DNA from: Catellatospora vulcania | Lineage (GTDB): Bacteria > Actinomycetota > Actinomycetes > Mycobacteriales > Micromonosporaceae | Direction: 5' to 3' | NCBI RefSeq assembly: GCF_009720385.1 | Contig: NZ_WARX01000007.1 | Span: 62,001 to 126,000, forward strand | Length of the DNA: 64,000 bases | Shown: positions 25,305-33,281 of the stretch, piece by piece | How the letters are laid out: each line of letters starts with the position of its first letter | Numbering within the stretch: the stretch's first letter is position 1 | The notes under the pieces: generated by a model | What the model saw: only the letters and a program-made list of their open reading frames with translations | The model's database searches: none | What the model was told of the DNA's origin: nothing | Position numbers and translations under genes: made by a program

Positions 25305-25841
25305 CTACCGGCCCGCGGCTCTGCGCCGCCGCAGCCCCGCTGCCGCGAGTCCGGCAACGATGATCACGAGCAGCGCACCGGCCACGAACAACCAGGGACT
25401 CGATGTCCGGGCAGGGCCCGGCTCGGCCACGGCAGGCGTCGGGTCCGTCGTGAGTGTGGACACCGGGGAAGCTGACGGCGGCGCCGGAGCCGGGACGACG
25501 CCGTTGCACAGCCCGGTGACGCCGTTGCTGGTGTTCACGCGGTACCGGATGCCGACGCGGAACTCGTAGCCGCAGCTGGCCTCGCTGCGGCCGACGCGCA
25601 GCGCGACCGTCTCGCCGATCGCGGCGTCGCCCTTCTCGACAGAGTCGACCACGAGCCGGATCGCCTGGTCCGTCACCTGCTCGACGGTGCCGACGACAAT
25701 GCGCTGGGCGTGGCTGTCCTGCTCCGGCCCGGCGGCCCAGGCGCAGGAGCAGGCCCAGGCCGGCTCCGCGGGTGCGATCACTGTGACGAGGCTGAGACCG
25801 ATGGCGGCCAGGGCGAGAAAGATGGCGGCACGCAGCTTCAT
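25305..25841 (-). CDS. Secreted, membrane-anchored TIMP/NTR-like protein
   Basis: 178 residues: a signal peptide ending near PAWA, then a mature N-terminus starting CSCAWA, the hallmark of tissue-inhibitor-of-metalloproteinase/NTR-like domains (N-terminal Cys-x-Cys). Further Cys residues occur in EASCGYEF and VTGLCNG. A Pro/Thr-rich linker (about 118-145) leads to a C-terminal membrane helix (WLFVAGALLVIIVAGLAAAGL) and an Arg-rich tail. It is probably displayed on the cell surface. Bacterial members of this fold are poorly studied. It is convergent with the diguanylate cyclase gene (six bases). Confidence 0.8.
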   Translation of the reverse strand: MKLRAAIFLALAAIGLSLVTVIAPAEPAWACSCAWAAGPEQDSHAQRIVVGTVEQVTDQAIRLVVDSVEKGDAAIGETVALRVGRSEASCGYEFRVGIRYRVNTSNGVTGLCNGVVPAPAPPSASPVSTLTTDPTPAVAEPGPARTSSPWLFVAGALLVIIVAGLAAAGLRRRRAAGR

Positions 25842-25952
25842 GGCCGTTCCGACGGGGCCGCCCCGCCGGAGGTTCCGTAGGACAATGCCCGTACCGCACA
25901 GTGGACGGCGAGAATGGAATCCGCGCCGTCGGCGGTGTCACGGGGGGACCTC

Positions 25953-26690
25953 ATGATCGTAATCGCGCATGTCAGCGACACCCATTTCGACGGCGGGCCG
26001 CGCAACGCCGAACGGGCCGGGCGGGTGCTGGCCTACCTGGCCGCGCTGCCGCACCCGGTCGACGCCGTGCTGGTCACCGGCGACATCACCGACAACGGCC
26101 TGCCGCACGAGTACGAGCAGGCCGGCAAGGTCCTGGCAGCAGTGCCCGGGGCGCTGACCCTGCCCGGCAACCACGACGTGCGCGCGGCCTACCGGGCGGG
26201 ACTGCTCGGCGAGCCCGCCGCCGACGGTCCGGTCAACCGTGCGGTCGTCGTCGGCGGGGTGACCCTGGCGCTGTGCGACTCCAGCATCCCGGGCCGCGAC
26301 GACGGCCGCCTCGACGACGAGACGCTCGACTGGCTGCGCGGCGTCCTCGCCGGAACCGACGGCCCGGCGCTGGTCTGCCTGCACCACCCGCCGGTGGAGC
26401 TGCGCTCCCCGTTCATCGACTCGCTGCGGCTGCACGAGGCGCAGCCGCTGGCCGACCTCGTCGCCGCCCACCCGAACGTGGTGGCCGTGCTCTGCGGGCA
26501 CGCGCACACCCCGGCCGCGACGACCTTCGCGGGCAGGCCGCTGCTGGTCGCACCCGGGGTCGCCTCGCGGCTGCGACTGCCCTGGGAGGGCGAGGATCCG
26601 CCGCTGGACTACGAAGCCGCACCGGGCCTGGCCTTTCACGTGCTCGACGACGACCTGCGGCTGACCACGCACTACCGGTTCCTGGCCTGA
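25953..26690 (+). CDS. Calcineurin-like metallophosphoesterase
   Basis: 245 residues, close to the Icc/CpdA class. Metal motifs are complete: HVSDTHFDG (D-x-H), LVTGDITDNG (GD), LPGNHDVR (GNHD), VCLHHPPV and LCGHAHTPA (GH-x-H). Likely substrates are cyclic nucleotides or phosphodiesters. The ATG at 25953 has GGGGGGACCTC in front; a longer frame from 25914 is less likely. It is followed after 23 bases by an SRPBCC gene on the same strand. Confidence 0.93.
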   Translation: MIVIAHVSDTHFDGGPRNAERAGRVLAYLAALPHPVDAVLVTGDITDNGLPHEYEQAGKVLAAVPGALTLPGNHDVRAAYRAGLLGEPAADGPVNRAVVVGGVTLALCDSSIPGRDDGRLDDETLDWLRGVLAGTDGPALVCLHHPPVELRSPFIDSLRLHEAQPLADLVAAHPNVVAVLCGHAHTPAATTFAGRPLLVAPGVASRLRLPWEGEDPPLDYEAAPGLAFHVLDDDLRLTTHYRFLA

Positions 26691-26713
26691 CCGGTGACCA
26701 CTACGCTGTCGCG

Positions 26714-27175
26714 ATGGCCGTCGCACACCTCGCCCACTCCTGGCGCGTCGACTCCCCGCCGGAGACCGTTTTCGCGCACCTGACCGAGCCGCAGCACTAC
26801 ATCGGGCTGTCGCCGCTGCTCGTCGAGGTGCGCGACGTCCGTCACGGCACCGACGAGCAGGGCGGGCCGGTCACCGACTATGTCGCCGTCGAGCGGTTCC
26901 GGTTCCTGAAGGTGCTGCGCTGGGACAACCTGATCCGGGTACGCATGCGCGTGGTCGAACCCGGCACGGCGCTCCGCCAGAGTGTGGTCAGCCCGGGTGG
27001 GGTGCGTCTGGACTGGACCGTGCGGCTCGCCCCCGACGGCGCGGGCACGACGGTGGACGACCAGATGGAGATCCACATGGCCGCGCCGATGCGCGGTTTC
27101 GTCACCGGCCAGGCCCGCGGCGTCCAACTCCACCGCGCCGCCGAGCTGACCCGCCGCATGGCCCGCCCCGTCTGA
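26714..27175 (+). CDS. SRPBCC family protein
   Basis: 153 residues of the polyketide-cyclase/START-like fold: AHSWRVDSPPETVFAHLTEP at the N-terminus, then LLVEVRDVRHG, VAVERFRFLKVL and a final long helix (RAAELTRRMARPV). It probably binds a hydrophobic ligand. The ATG at 26714 is chosen by domain fit. It is downstream of the metallophosphoesterase with a 23-base gap, so possibly in the same transcript. A large imperfect hairpin follows. Confidence 0.85.
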   Translation: MAVAHLAHSWRVDSPPETVFAHLTEPQHYIGLSPLLVEVRDVRHGTDEQGGPVTDYVAVERFRFLKVLRWDNLIRVRMRVVEPGTALRQSVVSPGGVRLDWTVRLAPDGAGTTVDDQMEIHMAAPMRGFVTGQARGVQLHRAAELTRRMARPV

Positions 27176-27201
27176 CGGCGGCCCGTCCGCCCGCCCGCCT
27201 C

Positions 27202-27276
27202 GATCGTCGGACCTGCCGGGCATACGTGCGAAAGCGGGTTCAAGATACGCCCAGATGCCGGGCAAGCCGGACGATC
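27202..27276. terminator. Structured 75-base imperfect hairpin between convergent genes
   Basis: Outer stem GATCGTC/GACGATC (27202-27208, 27270-27276), and inner arms TGCC-G-GGCAT / ATGCC-G-GGCA with a G-G mismatch. The large loop contains GCGAAAGC and GGG...CCC mini-stems. Most likely a bidirectional terminator. The length and 7-bp outer stem mimic a tRNA, but no T-arm or anticodon arm fits. Confidence 0.5.
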
Positions 27277-27294
27277 TCAGGTAGGGCGTGCGGG

Positions 27295-27726
27295 TCAGCG
27301 GGGGACCGCGGCCTGTTCGAGCAGCGCGGTGACGTGGGGGTCCGCGGACGGCGTGGACAGGTCGCCGGCGAACGCCGCCAGCGCGTGCTCACCGAGGCTG
27401 AGCTGAAGGCGCAGCCCGCGCCAGGCGTGCAGGTTGGGGTGCGGCAGGTCGGTGCAGGCCACGGCCGGGGTCAGCAGCGCGATGACGCGGTCGAGGTCGG
27501 CCGGGGTGAGCGAGTAGGACGCCGAGCCGCCGGTATGCCCGCACACGCTGGCGAGCACGACCGCGGGCAGGAAGCCGTCGCCGACCGCGACCCGCGCGAA
27601 CACGGGCCGTCCGGCCACGAGGCGGGCCACGCCGAACGCGGCCGGCGGCTGCCAGCCGGGGATCGCCGCCTCGAAGCGTTGCCGTGCCGCGTCCAGGTCC
27701 GCGATGGTGCGCCACTGCTCGAGCAT
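27295..27726 (-). CDS. Hypothetical protein
   Basis: 143 residues starting MLEQWRTIADLDAARQRFEA. It has mixed helix and strand content (VARLVAGRPVFARVAVGDGF, VVLASVCGHTGGSASYSLTPADLDRVIALL), no membrane helix and no signal peptide. I do not recognise a family. The ATG at 27726 is preferred; an upstream in-frame start at 27774 adds a less plausible Gly/His-rich segment. It is a single gene on the minus strand with the structured hairpin beyond its end. Confidence 0.7.
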   Translation of the reverse strand: MLEQWRTIADLDAARQRFEAAIPGWQPPAAFGVARLVAGRPVFARVAVGDGFLPAVVLASVCGHTGGSASYSLTPADLDRVIALLTPAVACTDLPHPNLHAWRGLRLQLSLGEHALAAFAGDLSTPSADPHVTALLEQAAVPR

Positions 27727-27810
27727 GTGGCGATGATGGCACGTGCCCCTGCCCGCTGTCGCGGCTGATCCCACCTCAGTGGCGGCGACACGGCACGTGA
27801 GGTGCGTACA

Positions 27811-28458
27811 TCATGTTCCGGAAGGCGGCGTGGCGGCGAGCGGGATGCGGGCCACCGGCGTCCACCGGTATCCGGCCGCCCGGGTGTCCTGCGCGACGTC
27901 GAGCAGGTGCACCTCGCGTACCGTCAGCGTGGCGTGGCCGGGGCGCACCTGCCGCAGCGCGGACTGCACCCGGCCGGAGTCGCCCGATCCGGTGGCGTAC
28001 GCGAGCGTGAGATGGCCCGGCATGGCCTGGTACGCCACGGCTTCGCTGCCCAGCACGTCGGAGATCGCGGTACGGCAACGCGCGTGCACGGTGTGCAGCG
28101 GCTCGCCGGGCAGGTCGCCGTCCAGGTCGGCGAGCACGACGGTGACGCTGGCCAGCGCGGACCCTGCGGTCAGCGTGAACGCGGGCACATCGGACAGCGC
28201 CTCGGTGAGCCGGGCGGTGAGCTTGTCGCGCTCGCCGGGGCCGATCTCGGCGGCGGGGATGCCCATCACCGGCTGGACGGTGACGTGCAGCCACGGGTCG
28301 GGCACCGGGGTGAGGAAGCCGAACGGGGCCATGGCCGCCCGGCAGCCGCGCACGAGCCGGTGCAGACCCTGGTCTTGATCCAGGTCGGGGAGCAGGTACA
28401 CGTGCAGCCGGGTCCAGCCCGCGGGCCAGACCCGGTCGCCGGTGAGGAACGGCTTCAC
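27811..28458 (-). CDS. 2'-5' RNA ligase/2H phosphoesterase family protein
   Basis: 215 residues with the two H-x-T-type signatures of the 2H superfamily: WLHVTVQPVMGI (about residue 59) and PGHLTLAYATG (about 165). LHVYLLPDLDQDQGLH provides the first strand. Members hydrolyse or ligate 2',5'/cyclic phosphodiesters of RNA or small molecules. The GTG start at 28458 overlaps the stop of the VOC gene (GTGA), so the two are translationally coupled. The substrate is not predictable. Confidence 0.88.
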   Translation of the reverse strand: MKPFLTGDRVWPAGWTRLHVYLLPDLDQDQGLHRLVRGCRAAMAPFGFLTPVPDPWLHVTVQPVMGIPAAEIGPGERDKLTARLTEALSDVPAFTLTAGSALASVTVVLADLDGDLPGEPLHTVHARCRTAISDVLGSEAVAYQAMPGHLTLAYATGSGDSGRVQSALRQVRPGHATLTVREVHLLDVAQDTRAAGYRWTPVARIPLAATPPSGT

Positions 28459-28823
28459 CGGCCGCGCGGCGGCTGCCACAGCTCGAAGCGGTTGTCCTCG
28501 GCGTCGTACGCCCAGCCGAACCGCCCGAACTCCCCGTCCTCGACCTCCTCGGCGACCCTGACCCCGGCGGCCCGCAGCTGGGCGAGCATGGCGTCCAGAT
28601 CGTCCACCCGGAAGTTCATCATGTACGGCTGGTCGGGGCTGTCGAGGTAGTCGGTGTCCTTCTCCAGGACCGTCCACGTCGTCGTGCCGCCCGCGTGCCA
28701 GCGGAAAGTGTGGCCGCCCCACTCGCTCACATCGATGCCGAGATGGGTAACGTACCAGGCCCGCAGGGCTTCGGCATCGCGGGCGCGGAGGAAGACGCCG
28801 CCGATACCTGTTACTCGCTGCAT
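28455..28823 (-). CDS. VOC (glyoxalase/bleomycin resistance-fold) protein
   Basis: 122 residues, one VOC module pair: GIGGVFLRARDAEALRAWYVTHLGID, FRWHAGGTTTWTV, MNFRVDDLDAMLAQLRAAGV and the C-terminal FGWAYDAEDNRFELWQPP with a metal-ligand-type Glu. It is a metal-dependent dioxygenase/isomerase fold or a binding protein. The ATG at 28823 is clear. Its stop overlaps the start of the 2H phosphoesterase. It is divergent from the aldehyde dehydrogenase (76-base gap). Confidence 0.92.
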   Translation of the reverse strand: MQRVTGIGGVFLRARDAEALRAWYVTHLGIDVSEWGGHTFRWHAGGTTTWTVLEKDTDYLDSPDQPYMMNFRVDDLDAMLAQLRAAGVRVAEEVEDGEFGRFGWAYDAEDNRFELWQPPRGR

Positions 28824-28899
28824 TCGGGAATTCTGACACGAAATTCGCCAACCGGGCCGGACCTTGGCGGACCCCGCCCGCGGGGGCCATGATGCTGGC

Positions 28900-30432
28900 A
28901 TGCTTCGTTCGATGATCGACGGCGCACCGGTCACCGCCGGCGCCCGGATCCAGGACAGCCGCAACCCCGCCGACCTGGACGACGTCGTCGCGCAGGTCGT
29001 GCTCGCCGACCCGGCCGTGGTCACCGCGGCGGCCCGGTCGGCGCGCGCCTCGCAGCAATCCTGGGCCGACGTGCCCGCGCCGGTCCGCGGCCAGGTGGTG
29101 GCGAACATCGGCGCGCTGGTCGAGGCCAACGCCGAGGCGCTGGCGCGGCTGGTCACCCGCGAGATCGGCAAGCCGCTGGCCGAGGCACGCGGCGAGGTCC
29201 AGGAGATCGTCGACACCTGCCGCTTCTTCCTCGGCGAGGGCCGCCGCCTCTACGGCCAGACCGTGCCCTCGGAGATGCCGGACAAGCAGCTGTTCACCTT
29301 CCGCGAGCCGGTCGGCACCGCAATGATCATCACGGCGGGCAACTTCCCGGTCGCCGTGCCGTCCTGGTACCTGGTGCCCGCGCTGCTGTGCGGCAACACC
29401 GTCGTGTGGAAGCCCGCGCTGTACGCCGCAGCCGCCGCCGACGCCCTCTACCAGCTGTTCGTGCGGGCCGGGCTGCCCGCCGGGGTGCTGAACATCGTGC
29501 ACGCCGACGGCGCGGAGACCTTCGCCGGTCTGTCCCAGGCCCTGGACGAGGGCCTGGTGCAGAAGGTCGGCTTCACCGGCTCGACCGAGGTCGGCCGCGC
29601 CATCGGCGAACTGTGCGGCCGCCACCTGCAGAGCCCCTGCCTGGAGCTGGGCGGCAAGAACCCGATGGTGGTCACCGAGGACGCCGACCTGGACCTGGCG
29701 GTCGAGGGCGCGCTGTTCGCCGGGTTCGGCACCGCGGGCCAGCGCTGCACGTCACTTGGCACCGCCATCGTGCACGAGACGGTGCACGACGAGTTCCTGC
29801 GCCGGTTCACCGCGGCGACGGCCGCCGCCGCGATCGGCGACCCGACCCGCGACGTCCTGTACGGGCCGATGCTCGACGAGCGCTTCGCCGCCTCGTACGA
29901 GAAATGCCTGGGCTGGATCTCCGGTGAGCACCGGGTGCACGGCGCGACCGGCCGGATCACCGCGGACAACCCGCGCACCGGCTTCGTCGGCGACCCGGCA
30001 AGCGGCCTGTACTACCACCCGGTGATCGTCGACGCGGTCCGCCCCGGCGACGACATCTTCGACCACGAGACGTTCGGCCCGCTCGTCGGCGTGACCACCT
30101 ACGGCTCCCTCGACGAGGCGATCGAGCTCGCCAACGCCCCCGGGTACGGGCTGTCCAGCGCCATCTACACCACGGACCCGAAGAAGGCGTTCACGTTCCG
30201 CCGCGGCATCGGCGCGGGCATGGTCAGCGTCAACAACTCGACCTCCGGCGCGGAGGCACACCTGCCCTTCGGCGGCAACGGCCGCTCCGGCAACGGCAGC
30301 CGCCAGTCCGGCATGTGGGTGCTCGACCAGTTCACCCGCTGGCAGGCCCTGAACTGGGACTACTCCGGCCGGTTGCAGAAGGCGCAGATGGAGGTCGCAG
30401 TCGTGCCCGCCGACCTGGACTACCGGATCTAG
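28900..30432 (+). CDS. Aldehyde dehydrogenase family protein
   Basis: 510 residues, NAD(P)-dependent oxidation of an aldehyde in the cytosol. Motifs: cofactor region ITAGNFPVAVPSWYLVPALLCGN, KPALYA, GFTGSTEVGRAIGE, general base Glu in CLELGGKNPMVV and nucleophile Cys in GTAGQRCTSLGTAIVH. DHETFGPLVGV and FGGNGRSGNG follow at the C-terminus. The AGQRCT-type active site resembles ALDH7/semialdehyde dehydrogenases of lysine catabolism, but the substrate is not certain. I chose the ATG at 28900 (MLRSMIDGAPV) over 28864. Confidence 0.95.
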   Translation: MLRSMIDGAPVTAGARIQDSRNPADLDDVVAQVVLADPAVVTAAARSARASQQSWADVPAPVRGQVVANIGALVEANAEALARLVTREIGKPLAEARGEVQEIVDTCRFFLGEGRRLYGQTVPSEMPDKQLFTFREPVGTAMIITAGNFPVAVPSWYLVPALLCGNTVVWKPALYAAAAADALYQLFVRAGLPAGVLNIVHADGAETFAGLSQALDEGLVQKVGFTGSTEVGRAIGELCGRHLQSPCLELGGKNPMVVTEDADLDLAVEGALFAGFGTAGQRCTSLGTAIVHETVHDEFLRRFTAATAAAAIGDPTRDVLYGPMLDERFAASYEKCLGWISGEHRVHGATGRITADNPRTGFVGDPASGLYYHPVIVDAVRPGDDIFDHETFGPLVGVTTYGSLDEAIELANAPGYGLSSAIYTTDPKKAFTFRRGIGAGMVSVNNSTSGAEAHLPFGGNGRSGNGSRQSGMWVLDQFTRWQALNWDYSGRLQKAQMEVAVVPADLDYRI

Positions 30433-30476
30433 CTCACCCGAGCGGCGTGGGCCCGGTGGCGACCACCGGCGTGCTG

Positions 30477-30683
30477 CTAACCGCGCTTGCGCGCGGCGAG
30501 TCCGCCGACGATCGCGAGAGTGGCGCCGGCGAGGATGAGTGCGTAGCACAGGAGCTGCAGGATTCCGCCGCCGATGTTGGGGCCGCCCCAGGTCGAGGGG
30601 AATTCACGGCTCGCCCAGAAATTGACGAGCGCGCCGACCACGCCGACAACCGCTGCGATCGCGCCGAGCCACATGAGCCGCAT
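30477..30683 (-). CDS. Small two-helix membrane protein
   Basis: 68 residues with two membrane helices (LGAIAAVVGVVGALVNFWA; LQLLCYALILAGATLAIVGGLA), joined by a short polar Gly/Pro loop (STWGGPNIGGG) and ending in ARKRG, a cytoplasmic positive tail. ATG at 30683 with GGAAGGAAA upstream supports expression. No known family recognised. It is convergent with the aldehyde dehydrogenase. Confidence 0.75.
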   Translation of the reverse strand: MRLMWLGAIAAVVGVVGALVNFWASREFPSTWGGPNIGGGILQLLCYALILAGATLAIVGGLAARKRG

Positions 30684-30782
30684 CGTGGGTTTCCTTCCAG
30701 GCGATCCAGGCCGGACCGCCGCATGGACGACAGGCTATCGCGCGGACGCTAGTGACAGGGGCTGCGGCGGGATGCCGGCTGC

Positions 30783-31370
30783 TCACCCGACCGGCGCGGG
30801 CCCGGTGACGACCACCTTGCCGTCCGCGCCGGTCGCGGTCACCGTCGCGCCCTCGACGATCGCGCCCGGCGACCAGATGGCGAAGTAGACGCCATCGTGC
30901 GTGCCGCGCAGCACCTCGCCGGAGACCAGCCGCGCCTCGATCGCCGTCGCGCCGGCGGGCAGCGCGCCCATCAGCACCTTCGGCTTGGCGACGGCGTCCC
31001 AGCCGCCGAAGAAGTGCAGCCCCTGCGCGGGCGGCTCCTCGATGATCGACCCGAAGCCCTGATAGTGGCCGTACTGGTTGCCTTCGCAAACGTAGACCCA
31101 GCGCGGGGCGTCCGACACGGACATGCGCAGCCAGTCGTCGCCGCTCTGCATCGCGAGGCGTTCGGTCAACGTGCCGCGCGGCTCCGGGCCCTCCCCGGTG
31201 GCGAGGCAGTCGGCAGCGGCCTGTGCCTGCGGGACCGGCTGCTCCTGAGCGTCCCTCCCGGGCATCTTCACCAGCCACACCGCCCCGGCGAGCATGAGCC
31301 CGCACAAGACCAGCAGGAACCGGGCGGGCAGGGACGTGCCCGTGGCACTGTCGAGACTGCGGACGGTCAC
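30783..31370 (-). CDS. Membrane-anchored hypothetical protein
   Basis: 195 residues: a short cytoplasmic start, one membrane helix (ARFLLVLCGLMLAGAVWLV, about 16-34), then an extracytoplasmic domain with two Cys (ADCLATG, VYVCEGNQ) that could form a disulphide. The rest is beta-rich (WVYVCEGNQYGHYQGFGSII; EARLVSGEVLRGTHDGVYFAIWSPG). I do not recognise the family. It lies on the same strand as the small two-helix protein, 99 bases upstream of it. Confidence 0.78.
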   Translation of the reverse strand: MTVRSLDSATGTSLPARFLLVLCGLMLAGAVWLVKMPGRDAQEQPVPQAQAAADCLATGEGPEPRGTLTERLAMQSGDDWLRMSVSDAPRWVYVCEGNQYGHYQGFGSIIEEPPAQGLHFFGGWDAVAKPKVLMGALPAGATAIEARLVSGEVLRGTHDGVYFAIWSPGAIVEGATVTATGADGKVVVTGPAPVG

Positions 31371-31461
31371 GGGCGCTCCCTGCGGTGGACGGACGACCCA
31401 CGGTAGGCGACCAGCGCACCCTGCGCTGACCCACGAGCGGGCAAGCCGTCAGGCGAGCTGT

Positions 31462-31671
31462 CTACTCACGTCTTCGGCGCACCAGAGCGAGGATGTCGAA
31501 GGGCCGCACGCCGAGGCGGTCGCCGGAGCGTTTCCCGGAGGTAACCTCGACGATCGGGAAGCCGGTCACAGTCACTGCGATGATGGGACCCTCGCCGTCC
31601 TCCGTGGCGACAACATCACCCAGCCGTACGCCGGTGCCGTCGGCGATCACCCAGAACGACGGCGCGCTCAT
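31462..31671 (-). CDS. Small hypothetical protein of a wHTH-linked cassette
   Basis: 69 residues, beta-rich: WVIADGTGVRLGDVVATEDG, IIAVTVTGFPIVEVTSGKR and a basic end (LALVRRRRE). There is no membrane helix and the family is unknown. The ATG overlaps the stop of the upstream 57-codon gene (ATGA, 31668-31671), so the two are translationally coupled. A divergent winged-helix regulator gene lies about 460 bases away. Such small pairs next to a solitary GntR-type wHTH often sit in integrated elements, but no integrase is seen here. Confidence 0.72.
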   Translation of the reverse strand: MSAPSFWVIADGTGVRLGDVVATEDGEGPIIAVTVTGFPIVEVTSGKRSGDRLGVRPFDILALVRRRRE

Positions 31672-31841
31672 GACATGTCGTCGAGGTCAGCGCGCAGGCG
31701 CGTGAGCACTTCGAGTAAGACGCTTGTTGAAGTGTTCCAAGCGATCAGGTTTGGAAAGTCGCGGGCGACCCGATCAACGGGGGTCAGCTCACGCGCTTGT
31801 TCGTCGGCCCACGCGGGCCGTGAGGTCGTGGGTGTGTGCAC
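31668..31841 (-). CDS. Small hypothetical protein, coupled to the next gene
   Basis: 57 codons from a GTG at 31841, which has GGAGGCACCC directly upstream, the best ribosome binding site in the area. The product is soluble and helical (RPAWADEQARELTPVDRVARD; TSVLLEVLTRLRADLDDM). A longer frame from 31955 exists, but its N-terminal part is Arg-rich and unlikely to be coding. Its stop overlaps the next gene's start. Unknown function. Confidence 0.65.
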   Translation of the reverse strand: MHTPTTSRPAWADEQARELTPVDRVARDFPNLIAWNTSTSVLLEVLTRLRADLDDMS

Positions 31842-32020
31842 GGGTGCCTCCGTCCGTCCAGAACGCACCCGCCGCACCGTCAAACTGCTGATACGGCGAG
31901 GGCCTTGAAGGCGGGTGGCCAAACGCAGGGCGCGGCCACCCGTTGAGCCGACCAACGGCAGCAGGAAGGCTCGTGCTGCCTGGCGAGTTTGCCGACCTGC
32001 CCGACAGCGACAACAGTCTC

Positions 32021-32090
32021 TGCTAACTCTGCTAGCAGTGTCAACTGGAAGGCTGTGATCAGTGCTGGCAGTGCTAGACGGTTAGCCGCT
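32021..32090. promoter_or_regulatory. Operator-like GCTAGC repeats upstream of the wHTH regulator
   Basis: The AT-richer stretch has the self-complementary CTGCTAGCAG (32029-32038), preceded by TGCTAAC (32021) and followed by AGTGCTGGCAGTGCTAGAC (32061-32079) and GTTAGC (32081-32086). Related GCTA-type half-sites on both strands suggest an autoregulated promoter. The remaining part of the 31842-32133 gap shows no gene. Confidence 0.45.
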
Positions 32091-32133
32091 GTCGGTGCTT
32101 TGATGGCGGGGCCGACCTGCCAGGAGTACAGCC

Positions 32134-32349
32134 ATGCCCATCAGCCCGCCGTACGCCGCGAACATCGTCGCGGACATCCGACGCCAGATCTCGGCCGGAG
32201 AACTCAAATCCGGCGATCAGCTGCCCAGCCTGCCCGCGCTCAGGGACCACTACGGTTGCAGCCTGGGGAGCGTGCGCAACGCGTTGGACCGGCTCAAGGC
32301 CAGCAGCGAACTGATCTCGCACCAGGGCATCGGTTATTTCGTGCCGTAG
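32134..32349 (+). CDS. Solitary GntR-type winged-helix regulator
   Basis: A 71-residue protein that is only the DNA-binding domain: YAANIVADIRRQISAGELKSGDQLPSLPALRDHYGC then SLGSVRNALDRLKASSELISHQGIGYFV. It lacks any effector domain, as in regulators of actinobacterial conjugative elements. ATG at 32134. Palindromic half-sites lie just upstream. It may control the divergent pair of small genes. Nothing else of a mobile element (no integrase or Tra gene) is visible. Confidence 0.88.
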   Translation: MPISPPYAANIVADIRRQISAGELKSGDQLPSLPALRDHYGCSLGSVRNALDRLKASSELISHQGIGYFVP

Positions 32350-32424
32350 CTGGTGTGTGGGGCTGTCACACGGCGGGCCCGAGGCGGGATGTGGTGATGG
32401 CCGCCGGGCTGCGATGGTGGGAGT

Positions 32425-33279
32425 GTGAACGCCTATCCGCCGCCGACGCCCGAGACCCTCGACTGGCTGCACCGCACTCTCGGAACTCCGATCAATTCGG
32501 TGACCCCGCTGGTCGGCGGCATCGCGCACGCCGTCAGCGCCGTCGACACCGCCGACGGGCGGCGGTACGCGCTGCGCCGCTGGTGCCGGCCCGGCTGGCA
32601 GGTCGAGGACCCGTGGTTCACCCCGGCGAACGAGGTCGCCGCGCTGACTGCCCTGTCCGGCACCGGCCTGCCCGTGCCCGAGGTCGTCGCAGTGGACCCG
32701 ACGGGCGCGTACACCGACTTCCCGGCCCTGCTGATGACCTGGCTGCCGGGCACGATGCTGCCCAGCGCCACGCACCGCGCAGCCGCCGAACCGCCGCCGT
32801 CGACGGACATGCTGCGCCAGCTCGTCACCGCCGCACGCACCGTGCACGCCGCCGACGGCACGGGCGTCGCCCCGTGGGAGCCGTACGTCGTGCTCGCCGA
32901 AGCGCGGCCGCCGCAGGCCAGCACCAGGCCCGAGCTGTGGGAGCGGGCGATCGCGGCGGGCGCAGCCATCGGGCCGCCCGCCCGGTCCACTCTGATCCAC
33001 CGCGACTACCACCCGGGTAACACGCTCTGGCACGACGGCCGCCTCACCGGCATCGTCGACTGGACCAACGCGTCCCGCGGCAGGCCCGGCTACGACTTCG
33101 GCTACCTGCGCGTCAACCTGCTCATCACCCACGGCCAGGACACCGCCGACGCCCTGCTTCCGCTGCTCGACGACCACGACCCGGCCGCCGACCTGCTCGC
33201 GTTCCTCGACATGGAGTGGGAAGGCCCGCACGCCGCCCCGCTGCCCGTCATGGAGTCCTACCTGGCACGCCTGTTGTGA
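32425..33279 (+). CDS. Aminoglycoside phosphotransferase (APH)-fold kinase
   Basis: 284 residues with the APH/choline kinase fold. Brenner's motif LIHRDYHPGNTLWHDGRL carries the catalytic Asp, and GIVDWTNASRGRPGYDFGYL carries the metal-binding Asp. RRYALRRWCRPGW provides an N-lobe nucleotide-site Arg/Lys region. The acceptor is unknown; most chromosomal members are not proven resistance enzymes. The start is GTG at 32425. A copy of the hairpin repeat follows three bases after the stop. Confidence 0.88.
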   Translation: MNAYPPPTPETLDWLHRTLGTPINSVTPLVGGIAHAVSAVDTADGRRYALRRWCRPGWQVEDPWFTPANEVAALTALSGTGLPVPEVVAVDPTGAYTDFPALLMTWLPGTMLPSATHRAAAEPPPSTDMLRQLVTAARTVHAADGTGVAPWEPYVVLAEARPPQASTRPELWERAIAAGAAIGPPARSTLIHRDYHPGNTLWHDGRLTGIVDWTNASRGRPGYDFGYLRVNLLITHGQDTADALLPLLDDHDPAADLLAFLDMEWEGPHAAPLPVMESYLARLL

Positions 33280-33281
33280 TG

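Noticed and set aside
27202-27276. tRNA gene
   Set aside because: Length and outer stem fit, but there is no proper T-arm, D-arm or anticodon arm.
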